Of a stretch of DNA of 64,000 nucleotides, positions 57,180 through 64,000 are shown one piece after another. A program made the position numbers and the translations under genes. Origin of the DNA: Streptomyces sp. CBMA123. GTDB taxonomy: Bacteria > Actinomycetota > Actinomycetes > Streptomycetales > Streptomycetaceae. The number at the start of each line of letters is the position of its first letter. Position 1 is the first letter of the stretch. The DNA lies in NCBI RefSeq assembly GCF_014596465.1, contig NZ_MECK01000001.1, positions 124,001 through 188,000 on the forward strand. The letters run 5' to 3'. The notes under the pieces are model-generated. The model was not told where the DNA came from. It did no database searches and saw only the letters and a program-made list of their open reading frames with translations.

Positions 57180-57545
57180 TCAGGCCAGGCCCTCCGGAAG
57201 GTCACCGCGATACAGCACGTGCCAATGCATGTGCTTCGACTCCTGGTATGCGCCCTCGTTCGTCACGACGCACGCCGCGCCGTACTCCTCCCGCACCTTC
57301 GTCGCGACCTTCCGTACCACCCGGAGAACGTCCGCGAGCAACTCTTCGGTGCCGTCGCCGAGGTCGACCAGCGACGGGATGTGCTGCTTCGGGACGACCA
57401 CGATGTGCACCGGATAGCTCGGCTTGGTGTGCTTGAACGCGAGCACCGTGTCGGTTTCCTCCACCACCTTCACCGGCGCGCGGCCGTTCAGCGCCTCGTT
57501 GCAGTAGAAGTCCGGAACCATTGTCGGCGCGGTCGGAGTCGTCAC
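57180..57545 (-). CDS. HIT-family protein
   Basis: 121 residues from GTG 57545. It has the His-triad core HMHWHVLYRG at the C terminus and the upstream HIVVVPKQHIPSLVDLG. The beginning TPTAPTMVPDFYCNEALNGR is typical of small HIT nucleotide hydrolases that act on nucleotide-phosphate esters (including aminoacyl-AMP in some members). Its place between a kinase gene and a Nudix gene near two aminoacyl-tRNA synthetases is notable: HIT proteins can clear stray aminoacyl-adenylates. That link is an inference. Confidence 0.85.
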   Translation of the reverse strand: MTTPTAPTMVPDFYCNEALNGRAPVKVVEETDTVLAFKHTKPSYPVHIVVVPKQHIPSLVDLGDGTEELLADVLRVVRKVATKVREEYGAACVVTNEGAYQESKHMHWHVLYRGDLPEGLA

Positions 57546-57822
57546 AGTGCATCTGCCCCTATGGCTCTGCGGCGGCGGCCCGGTCGGGGAAGTGCCGGAA
57601 GTCACCGCAGTCGTCGAAGTTGACCACCAGCGGTCCAGGCTACTGCGCATTCTGACGTACACTCACTGCTTTCGAATGCCACGACAATCGGACCAATCCG
57701 ACAGGTGAGCCTGCGAACAACTACCATCACGTGGCGGACCGGCCAGGCTACTGGCATCTGAGTAGTCTTGCCGACGTTGTCCGGCCTGTTCGGGCTCAGG
57801 CCAGACGGCACCGTCGTGGGGC

Positions 57823-58275
57823 TCACCACTCGCTCACCGCTCGGATCGCATCGATGTTGGCGGTGATGAAGTCCGCCAGTTGCGGCGGCATGAGCTGGAT
57901 CCCACGGAGGTCCTCCGCTGTGAACGGCACCCGGACGACCTCGTAGCCGCCGCGCTCGGGCTTGGCGAACTCGGTGCCGGTGCGCGCCTGGATATCCATC
58001 TCCTTCAGCCTGGCGACGAAGATGTGCTGAACCCCCAGGCCCTGCTCCAGCTCGTCGGTGATCAGGTGGACGAGCCGCGGCACATGGAGCGCCCCGCCCA
58101 GTTCCTCGAACACCTCCCGGTGCAGCGCCGCCTCCACGCTGGCGTCGTTGGGTTCGACGCCCCCACCGACCGTCACCCAGTACGGTTCGCGGCCGGGCTT
58201 CGTCCGCACGATCAGCACCAGCTCCTCCCCATCGAGAAGGATCGCCCGGGCGCTGCGCCTCACGATCTGGGTCAT
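57823..58275 (-). CDS. Nudix hydrolase
   Basis: 150 residues from ATG 58275. The Nudix box GGGVEPNDASVEAALHREVF-EELGG (residues ~37-61) contains the REVFEE metal ligands. It probably cleaves a nucleoside diphosphate linked to another moiety. Length is standard for a single-domain Nudix protein. It is on the same strand as the HIT, GNAT and serS genes. Confidence 0.88.
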   Translation of the reverse strand: MTQIVRRSARAILLDGEELVLIVRTKPGREPYWVTVGGGVEPNDASVEAALHREVFEELGGALHVPRLVHLITDELEQGLGVQHIFVARLKEMDIQARTGTEFAKPERGGYEVVRVPFTAEDLRGIQLMPPQLADFITANIDAIRAVSEW

Positions 58276-58505
58276 GCCTGTGGACTCCTCATGGTTGCGA
58301 CCCGGACGGCGAACTCCGCCGAGAGATCAGCAGGACGGCTGACGTACGACGTGACGTTACGATCGCTGCCCCGCCGTAGCGCTGCACTGGTTGGGGCCTC
58401 GCCTATGGCCTCAGCTGGCTGGAACGAACCCCTCGCATCAGGGCGCCGGGGGCGCGTACTTCGGTGCCGGCAGCACTCGGCATCCACTACCTGCAATGTG
58501 ACAAG

Positions 58506-59024
58506 TCACTTGGGACGAAGGTCGAGTGTGTACCGCAACTCGGGAACGGTGAAGCCCCTGATGGTTTCTTCGCGGGCGGCGCCGTCGGTACACCAGCCGT
58601 GCCGTTCGTAGAACCTACGGGCGCGGGCATTGCCAGTAAGCACCCACAGAGTCGCCTTGTCGAACCCTCCGCGGTGTAAGACGTCGTGAGCTGCTCGGAC
58701 AAGCTTGGATGCCAGGCCGCTTCCCCACTGTTGCGGTGCCACGTTCAGCGCCCAAAGCTCCCCCGCCCCGTCCGCATCCGCGTCGCGTCCAGGGCCGACG
58801 TGCGCGAAGCCCAGTGGAGTTCCGCGCACCTCAGCGACCAAGACGCTCTCCCTCGGGTCGCGTTTCCTACTCAGGGTCAGTTGCCACATTGCCCTGCGAC
58901 GCTCCAGCGTCGTCGCATCGAGCAGACCCTGCGGCATGAGGCCGGCGTACCCGACAAGCCAAGCATCAAGGTGCACCCGGGCCAGCGCTGGACCGTCGTC
59001 GGCGACTGCTTCTCGGATCAGCAT
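58506..59024 (-). CDS. GNAT N-acetyltransferase
   Basis: 172 residues from ATG 59024. It starts MLIREAVADDGPALARVHLD. Motif A, the acetyl-CoA-binding segment, is VAPQQWGSGLASKLVRAAHD, followed by ATLWVLTGNARARRFYERHG. Acceptor unknown; could be an antibiotic or a peptide amine. It lies 200 bp downstream of serS on the same strand. The gap 59025-59225 shows nothing clear. Confidence 0.88.
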   Translation of the reverse strand: MLIREAVADDGPALARVHLDAWLVGYAGLMPQGLLDATTLERRRAMWQLTLSRKRDPRESVLVAEVRGTPLGFAHVGPGRDADADGAGELWALNVAPQQWGSGLASKLVRAAHDVLHRGGFDKATLWVLTGNARARRFYERHGWCTDGAAREETIRGFTVPELRYTLDLRPK

Positions 59025-59225
59025 GTTGAAGTCCTTCCCACCTGGATCCAGAGCCTCGGCAGGCGGACGACGCCCCTCGGCAGGGCCTTGCTGCCATCAG
59101 TTGGAAGTGGTGATCAGTCACCGGGTCCGTGTCCGTCAGATCAGTCAGGACTACGTGGGTACCCAGCGTCTCATAGCTGGTCAACGCTGGGCACGCCCGT
59201 GGCTCCGTGCCTGCCGCCGGTATGG

Positions 59226-60512
59226 CTACCAGGGTTCTGCTGGGGTCAAGGACTTGCGGCCGAGCCAGCGCTGCAGCACCGCCGGCACCGCGACGGTGCC
59301 GTCCGGCTGCTGGTGCTGTTCCAGCAGGGCCGGCACCAGGCGGCTGGTGGCCAGCCCGGAGCCGTTCAGGGTGTGCACGAAGCCGGGCTTTCCTGTTGCG
59401 GGGCGGTAGCGGATGTTGCCGCGCCGGGCCTGGTAGTCCCGGGCGTTCGATACCGAGCTCACCTCGACGTAGCCGTCGATGCTGGGCAGCCAGACCTCGA
59501 CGTCGAAGGTCTTGGCCATCGAGGCGCTGGTGTCCTCGGCGGCCAGCCGGGTGATTCGGTGGTGCAGGCCGAGCGCCTCGACCAAGTTGGCTGCTTTGGT
59601 CAGGAGTTCCTCGTGAGCGGTGTCGGAGGCGTCGGGGTGCGCGAACTGGAACATCTCGACCTTGTTGAACTGGTGGCCACGAAGGGTCCCACGGTCGGCA
59701 GCGCGGTAGCTGCCGGCCTCGCGCCGGTAGCAGGGCGAATAGGCGACGTACTTGCGCGGCAGTTCGTCCTCCGGAAGGACCTCGTCGCGATGGAGGTTGA
59801 CCAGGGCGGTCTCCGAGGTCGGCAGCAGGAACCGCTGCGGCCCGGCCGGGCCCTGTTCGAGCGCGAAGACGTCCTCGGTGAACTTCGGGAACTGGCCTGC
59901 TGTGTAGCCGGCCTGATAGGTCAGCACGTGGGGCGGCAGGATCAGCTCGTAGCCGTCCTGCACGTGGGTCTCGACGAAGAAGTTGAGCAGTGCCCATTCG
60001 AGGAGGGCGCCGTTGCCGCGGTAGACCCAGTTGCCGGTGCCGCCGAGCTTGACGCCGCGCTCGTAGTCGATCAACCCGAGCCGACGGGCCAGCTCGACGT
60101 GGTTGTGCGGCTCGAAGTCGAAGTCCGGACGAGTGCCGTGCTCGCGGACGACCTGGTTCTGTTCCTTGCCGCCGGTCGGCACGTCGTCGTCGGGCAGGTT
60201 GGGCAGCTGGTCGAGGAACGCCTGGCGCTCGCCGGCCAGGGCGGTGAGCTGCTCTTCGAGCGCGGCGAGGCGGGTACCGAGTTCGGTTGCCTCGGTTCGC
60301 TTGGCGACGGCGGCTGGGTCCGCCGGCTCGAGCCGCGCGATCTCGCGGGAGATCTGCTTGCGCTCGGCGCGTAGCGTCTCGACCTCGGCAGTGCCATGCC
60401 GGTACTTCTCGTCCAGAGCGAGGAAGGCGGTGAGGTCGACGTGAACGGCTCGCTTCGCCAGCGCGCGCTCGACGCGCCGGGGGTGCTCGCGGATCACGGT
60501 GATGTCCAGCAT
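59226..60512 (-). CDS. serS: Seryl-tRNA synthetase (accessory, T-box controlled)
   Basis: 428 residues. It catalyses serine + ATP + tRNA-Ser to seryl-tRNA. The N-terminal coiled-coil tRNA arm spans ~25-105 (EVETLRAERKQISREIARLE; GTRLAALEEQLTALAGERQA). The class II core has QFPKFTEDVF, LLPTSETALVNLHRDE, motif 2 YSPCYRREAGSYRAADRGTL and motif 3 GSGLATSRLVPALLEQ. ATG 60512 (LDITVIREHPRR) is preferred to ATG 60524 because SerRS usually begins MLDI/MIDL. Its residues look more like firmicute-style SerRS than the Streptomyces housekeeping type as I recall it. The leader at 60550-60780 is a T-box. Confidence 0.92.
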   Translation of the reverse strand: MLDITVIREHPRRVERALAKRAVHVDLTAFLALDEKYRHGTAEVETLRAERKQISREIARLEPADPAAVAKRTEATELGTRLAALEEQLTALAGERQAFLDQLPNLPDDDVPTGGKEQNQVVREHGTRPDFDFEPHNHVELARRLGLIDYERGVKLGGTGNWVYRGNGALLEWALLNFFVETHVQDGYELILPPHVLTYQAGYTAGQFPKFTEDVFALEQGPAGPQRFLLPTSETALVNLHRDEVLPEDELPRKYVAYSPCYRREAGSYRAADRGTLRGHQFNKVEMFQFAHPDASDTAHEELLTKAANLVEALGLHHRITRLAAEDTSASMAKTFDVEVWLPSIDGYVEVSSVSNARDYQARRGNIRYRPATGKPGFVHTLNGSGLATSRLVPALLEQHQQPDGTVAVPAVLQRWLGRKSLTPAEPW

Positions 60513-60549
60513 TTCGGGTCCCATCGATCAGTCGGCGTGCGACGTGATC

Positions 60550-60780
60550 CCTTGGGGGCGTGGGCGAGAAGGGAACTCGCGGTGCCACCACGCCTTCGCC
60601 GTCACCCGGAGATGACGGCCTCGACGGCTCGATAACGGGAGCGAACCGGCGGGGCATTGGGCCACAGCGGGCCGTTCCTCCCCGCACTCGGGAGGGGATT
60701 CACCCCAGGACGCGAGGCTGCCTTCCCAGCTGCCGACAGCTCTCTCGGCTCGCGTGCCCTGCGGCTACTTGTCTCCGTCA
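60550..60780 (-). ncRNA. T-box riboswitch leader of serS
   Basis: Read on the - strand, the leader shows a stem I with the 5' GACAAGTAG S-turn segment (~60774-60764) and an apical AGAGAG...GCTGGGAAGG block. A distal stem forms from ACGCGAG with CTCGCGT. The specifier-loop 3' side is GTGAATCC, where GAA (60701-60699) precedes TCC (60698-60696), a serine codon. The T-box itself is TGGTGGCACCGCG (60590-60578). Its TGGC would pair with tRNA GCCA, matching discriminator G of tRNA-Ser. No U-run terminator follows, so control may be translational. Uncharged tRNA-Ser would raise serS expression. Confidence 0.85.
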
Positions 60781-60894
60781 GCGCGTTGCCGAGAGGATAG
60801 AACGCCCGGGTGCCACGAGCAACGCAGAATCGCTGTCCCGATTCAGCCGATCACCCTAAGCGATGCCACGACGAGGGACGGTCGTCGAAGCTGC

Positions 60895-61338
60895 TCACTC
60901 CCGGAAGAGCCTCATGGAGCGGGCGTTCTCCTTGAAGCCGAGCGATCGGTACAACCGCTCCCCGTCCGCGCTGGCAGTGAGGTTGACCAATCCACAGCCC
61001 TGGCCCCAGAACCAAGCGAGCAGGCAGGCCGTGACGGCTCTACCGTGTCCTTGGTGGCGGTGGCCCGGTTTCGTCAGGACCATGTGCACGTACCCAGTTC
61101 GCCCGGAGTAGGTGGGCCCGGGTGGCGCCTGGTAGATGCTCCCGAGTGCGGCGGAGACGAGGTCACCAGCGGAATCGTCGACGACGAAACCCGCCATGTC
61201 CACGGCGCGAGCGAGTCCAGCCGCCAGGTAGGCGGTGAGGTCCTCGAACCACCGGCCTACGGGCGGCGCCTTGATCATCTCCGCGCGGAGGCGGGCTATC
61301 GACAGCGCATCTGTGCCCGTCGCTCTCCGTACATCCAC
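60895..61338 (-). CDS. GNAT N-acetyltransferase
   Basis: 147 residues from GTG 61338 (DVRRATGTDALSIARLRAEM); the frame is open upstream to 61581. Motif A is VLTKPGHRHQGHGRAVTACL, then GLVNLTASADGERLYRSLGF. Acceptor unknown. It is divergent from gltX with 137 bp between starts and lies upstream of the serS T-box leader. Confidence 0.84.
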   Translation of the reverse strand: MDVRRATGTDALSIARLRAEMIKAPPVGRWFEDLTAYLAAGLARAVDMAGFVVDDSAGDLVSAALGSIYQAPPGPTYSGRTGYVHMVLTKPGHRHQGHGRAVTACLLAWFWGQGCGLVNLTASADGERLYRSLGFKENARSMRLFRE

Positions 61339-61475
61339 ATCGGCTCGTCCTTCGATCGGGCGACCTCGCGATACGCCTCTGGACGCCCGGGGGCGCGGCC
61401 CCCTGTCCACCAACAGGTCAACATCGATCACGGTGAACGGCAACTCGAACCCACCGGCGCCGCTACCGTGTTCGC

Positions 61476-62891
61476 ATGACCGTTGCCCCGTCGCCTGTCC
61501 GCGTCCGCTTCGCCCCGAGCCCCACGGGCATGTTCCACGTCGGTGGCGCCCGCTCGGCGCTCTACAACTGGGCGACCGCACGACAGCGCGGCGGCACGTT
61601 CGTCCTGCGGATCGAGGACACTGACGCGGCTCGTAACCGTGAGGAGTGGACCGAGGGGATCATCAGCGCACTCGCGTCCATCGGCATCTCGAAGGCGGAC
61701 CCGGCGTTCGAAGGCCCCTCCTTCCAGTCCCAGAACGAGACCCGGCACCGCGAGGCCGCCGCCGGACTGTACGCGGCCGGCCTCGCGTACTACTGCGACT
61801 GCACGCGCGAGCAGGTGACCGAGCACACCGGTTCCCAGCAGCTCGGCTACGACGGGTTCTGCCGCGAACGGGGCCTGGGCTTCGAAGCGGGCCGGGCCCT
61901 GCGCTTCCGCACCCCGGACGAGGGGGTCACCGTGGTGGTCGACCTGATCCGCGGTAACCCCCAGTTCCCCAACGCCGCCATCGAGGACTTCGCGATCGCC
62001 AGGGGCAACGGCAGCCCGGTCTTCCTGCTGGCCAACGTGGTCGACGACCTCGACGAGGGGATCACCCAGGTGATCCGCGGCGAGGAGCACCTCTCGAACA
62101 CCCCCAAGCAGCAGCTGCTGTGGCGCGCCCTGGGCGCCGAGCCCCCTGTGTGGGCGCACCTGCCGGTCATCGTGAACGAGAAGCGGCAGAAGCTGTCCAA
62201 GCGGCGTGACAAGGTGGCTCTGGAGGACTACCTGGCCGAGGGCTACCTGCCGGAGGCGGTGGTCAACTACCTGATGCTGCTGGGCTGGGGCCCGAAGGAC
62301 GACGTCGAGATCCGTCCGTACGCCGAGCTGGAACAGCTGTTCCGCGTGGAGGACGTGAACGGCTCCTCGGCGTTCTTCGACATCAAGAAGCTGGCCTCGT
62401 TCAACGGTGAATACATTCGGGCTCTTCCGGTAGACGAGTTCGTGGCGGCGTGCGCGCCGTGGATTTCCTCGCCGCGGGCTCCGTGGTCGGCGGAGGCGTT
62501 CGATCCGGCGCAGTTCGCCGCCGTGGCCGGCCTGGCGCAGACGCGGATCTCGGTGCTGTCGGAGATCACCGCGTACGTCGACTTCCTGTTCCTGGACGAG
62601 CCGGTGCGCGACGAGGTCTCGTGGGCGAAGGCGATGAAGGAGGGGTCGGCGGACCTGCTTCGGGAAGCGCGCCGGCGGCTGGCCGAGACCGTGTGGGAGA
62701 CGGCCCCGCTCAAGGCGGTTCTGGAGGAGACGGCGGCCGTCTTCGGGTTGAAGCTGGGCAAAGCCCAGGCTCCGGTCCGGGTGGCATTGACCGGCCGGAC
62801 GGTGGGACTGCCGCTGTTCGAGTCGTTGGAGGTCCTGGGCCGCGAGCGGACCCTGGTGCGCCTGGACAAGGCTCTGGCCGAACTGGCGTGA
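61476..62891 (+). CDS. gltX: Glutamyl-tRNA synthetase (accessory)
   Basis: 471 residues from ATG 61476. It activates glutamate and charges tRNA-Glu. The HIGH-like motif is [20 protein letters not shown], the Zn-type region includes [10 protein letters not shown], and the KMSKS equivalent is [20 protein letters not shown]. The anticodon-binding helical domain follows (~320-471). Length is normal, so it should be active. It sits beside an accessory SerRS and ends at a hairpin. A housekeeping copy is expected elsewhere, so this may be a resistant isoform or may supply Glu-tRNA to another pathway. Confidence 0.92.
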   Translation: MTVAPSPVRVRFAPSPTGMFHVGGARSALYNWATARQRGGTFVLRIEDTDAARNREEWTEGIISALASIGISKADPAFEGPSFQSQNETRHREAAAGLYAAGLAYYCDCTREQVTEHTGSQQLGYDGFCRERGLGFEAGRALRFRTPDEGVTVVVDLIRGNPQFPNAAIEDFAIARGNGSPVFLLANVVDDLDEGITQVIRGEEHLSNTPKQQLLWRALGAEPPVWAHLPVIVNEKRQKLSKRRDKVALEDYLAEGYLPEAVVNYLMLLGWGPKDDVEIRPYAELEQLFRVEDVNGSSAFFDIKKLASFNGEYIRALPVDEFVAACAPWISSPRAPWSAEAFDPAQFAAVAGLAQTRISVLSEITAYVDFLFLDEPVRDEVSWAKAMKEGSADLLREARRRLAETVWETAPLKAVLEETAAVFGLKLGKAQAPVRVALTGRTVGLPLFESLEVLGRERTLVRLDKALAELA

Positions 62892-62898
62892 TGCCCGA

Positions 62899-62931
62899 GG
62901 GCCCGCACGCCCTGCTTGGGTGTGCGGGCCC
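62899..62931 (+). terminator. Hairpin after gltX
   Basis: GGGCCCGCAC (62899-62908) pairs exactly with GTGCGGGCCC (62922-62931) around a 13-base loop, eight bases after the stop. Confidence 0.8.
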
Positions 62932-62950
62932 TGTGCCTCTTCCGGCTTGT

Positions 62951-62995
62951 TGAGTGCCACTCAAGATGAGCATCCGTGTGCCACTCACGTTGAGT
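62951..62995. repeat. Direct repeats resembling transposase-binding sites (possible transposon end)
   Basis: TGCCACTCAAGATGAG (62956-62971) and TGCCACTCACGTTGAG (62980-62995) match at 14 of 16 positions, 24 bp apart. The first overlaps the palindrome TTGAGTGCCACTCAA (62951-62965). Repeated transposase-binding boxes near an end are typical of Tn7/Tn5053-like elements, and a TniB/ExeA-like ATPase gene enters from the right edge. Confidence 0.5.
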
Positions 62996-63011
62996 ACGTG
63001 GAGCGATGAGG

Positions 63012-63042
63012 ATGCCCTGCCGGAGGGGTTCCGGCAGGGCAT
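63012..63042. terminator. Strong 13-bp hairpin
   Basis: ATGCCCTGCCGGA (63012-63024) and TCCGGCAGGGCAT (63030-63042) form a perfect stem with a GGGGT loop followed by TT. It may end the convergent GNAT transcript on the - strand as well as readthrough from gltX. Confidence 0.72.
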
Positions 63043-63092
63043 TTGGTGTTCACGGTGCTACTGGGATGTGCATGGTGCCGCGCACGTGGGTG

Positions 63093-63629
63093 TCAGGTGA
63101 TCTTGTCGCTCAGCATGGACTCACGAGCCATGCGCACATTGGGCAGCTTGCCTCGCCAGAGTTCGCGCTCACCGGTGGTCCTGAATCCGTACCGCTCGTA
63201 GAAGCGGATGGCCCTCTCGTTGTATTCGGTCACCCACAAGAGCATGGGATCGTCCTGCGCCCACGCCAGGAACTCGTCCATCAGTCGGCCGCCGGCACCT
63301 TGGCCTTGGGCTTCGTGCAGCAGATACATCGGCCCGAGGGTGACCACATCGTCTCGGCGTCCGCAGAGGAAGCCGACGATCTCCGCTCCGGAGCGGACGA
63401 CACGACAGAACAACAGGTCCGGGTGCCGCATGGCCTCCTCAATGAACTCTCGCCACTGGGCAATGCCCTCCGCGGTGACAGCGGACCCTCGGTGCTCGCG
63501 GATCCACGTTTCGTCGATCCCCGCTCCTTCGTTGGGGTAGGTCTGGAGCCAGGCCCTCAACTGCACGTGGCCTACGAGGGCAGCATCGTCGGGGTGGGGT
63601 ACTTCGATCTGATGGGCCATGGGGGTCAT
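63093..63629 (-). CDS. GNAT N-acetyltransferase
   Basis: 178 residues from GTG or ATG near 63629 (TPMAHQIEVPHPDDAALVGH). Motif A is MYLLHEAQGQGAGGRLMDEF, then DDPMLLWVTEYNERAIRFYE and YGFRTTGERELWRGKL. It resembles IAA/PhnO-like small-molecule acetyltransferases. It lies between the repeat boxes and the transposition ATPase gene, so it could be transposon cargo. Confidence 0.88.
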   Translation of the reverse strand: MTPMAHQIEVPHPDDAALVGHVQLRAWLQTYPNEGAGIDETWIREHRGSAVTAEGIAQWREFIEEAMRHPDLLFCRVVRSGAEIVGFLCGRRDDVVTLGPMYLLHEAQGQGAGGRLMDEFLAWAQDDPMLLWVTEYNERAIRFYERYGFRTTGERELWRGKLPNVRMARESMLSDKIT

Positions 63630-63687
63630 TCTTGACGGGTGCGTCTGATGTGTCTCGCGTGATTTTGCCGTGCAGACCTGCAGGCGG

Positions 63688-64000
63688 TCATTCGGCGGTG
63701 ACTTCGGCGACGGCTGCTCTGGCGCTGGACTCGTCGACGATGGACTTGCCGTCGGCGTAGGCCGAGAGGAGGGCTTGGACGGCGAGGTTGTTGACGGCGC
63801 GGGGGTAGCCGCGGGAGGTGTCGTGGATGAGGGTGATCGCGTCGTCGGAGAAGAGGGTGTCGCTGCGGCCGGCGAGGGCGAGGTGGTGGGCGAGGTAGGA
63901 GGGGGTTTCCTCGCTGGTCATGGGCGGCATGTTGTAGCGGATGGCGATGCGCTGGTCGAGGGCGGCGAGCATGCCGAGCTTGATCTTGCGGCGGAGGGTG
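63688..64000 (-). CDS. TniB/ExeA-like AAA+ transposition ATPase (C-terminal part)
   Basis: The frame enters from the right edge and stops at 63688. The visible ~104 residues read TLRRKIKLGMLAALDQRIAI, RYNMPPMTSEETPSYLAHHL, SDDAITLIHDTSRGYPRAVN and NLAVQALLSAYADGKSIVDE. This is the C-terminal sensor and lid part of the AAA+ ATPase that accompanies DDE transposases in actinobacterial elements (AAA_22, ExeA/TniB type). Walker motifs lie outside the window. The transposase gene should be further right. Confidence 0.8.
   Translation of the reverse strand, partial: TLRRKIKLGMLAALDQRIAIRYNMPPMTSEETPSYLAHHLALAGRSDTLFSDDAITLIHDTSRGYPRAVNNLAVQALLSAYADGKSIVDESSARAAVAEVTAE

Noticed and set aside
54760-62891. 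A complete antibiotic biosynthetic cluster such as albomycin or valanimycin
   Set aside because: No NRPS, PKS, tRNA-dependent transferase or other tailoring genes are present; only resistance-like or supply enzymes.
1-64000. tRNA or rRNA genes and an attachment site at a tRNA
   Set aside because: No cloverleaf-like or rRNA-like stretch was noticed while reading, so att sites at a tRNA 3' end cannot be proposed; no scan could be run.

Overview
The window is GC-rich DNA from an actinobacterium, most likely Streptomyces or a close relative such as Kitasatospora. The signs are GTG/TTG starts, overlapping stop/start pairs, WhiB, DUF317, DUF2637, DUF4913 and MmyB-type regulator families, and strong third-position GC in every gene. 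It reads as accessory DNA: part of a large plasmid or integrative conjugative element, followed by a resistance- or metabolism-like island. No rRNA or tRNA gene was seen.

Region 1 (1-32.9 kb, all + strand). About 40 genes lie head to tail with overlaps or gaps mostly under 80 bp, so they look like one very long operon entering from the left. It holds a VirD4/TraG-type coupling ATPase, a PAPS-reductase-fold protein, a protein made of two DnaB N-terminal domains without the helicase motor, a frameshifted cytosine-5 methyltransferase, an MFS transporter, a HAD phosphatase, a MobC-relaxase pair, several DUF317 proteins, and a MoxR-type AAA+ ATPase paired with an HExxH/VWA protein. Most other genes are small proteins unknown to me that fall into internal paralogous families. 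Two features run through the whole region. Many genes appear to start at TTG, CTG, ATC or ACG placed at normal distance from a Shine-Dalgarno sequence. Many unrelated proteins also end in a disordered Ala/Pro/Thr-rich linker closed by an Arg-rich tail, which could be a type IV export signal.

Region 2 (33-47.2 kb, mostly - strand). After a convergent terminator come a tiny basic protein, more members of the Region 1 families, an ATP-grasp ligase and an MFS transporter separated by an IS110-family insertion, and a second MobC-relaxase module. Upstream of that mobC is a cluster of four hairpins (candidate oriT), then a 74-residue protein, a DUF2637 membrane protein with 19 nine-residue repeats, a WhiB-like protein, a small protein and a helix-turn-helix protein. 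One palindromic element with a conserved flank occurs at 10.4 kb and again, inverted, at 40.0 kb.

Region 3 (47.2-54.4 kb). An XRE-type repressor gene sits beside three operator-like palindromes. Then come an MmyB-type regulator, a FabG-like reductase preceded by four TTCCGG boxes at exact 15-bp spacing, an ImmA/IrrE-type metallopeptidase, a DUF6545-like membrane protein, a cytochrome P450, and a replication-initiator-like helix-turn-helix protein with a zinc ribbon.

Region 4 (54.7-64 kb). This is an island of housekeeping-like genes in an accessory setting: a divergent MurG, an APH-type kinase, HIT and Nudix proteins, two GNATs, a seryl-tRNA synthetase with what looks like a canonical T-box leader (UCC specifier and a discriminator-matching UGGC), and a glutamyl-tRNA synthetase. 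The right edge carries a GNAT, transposase-binding-like repeats and the 3' end of a TniB/ExeA-like transposition ATPase.
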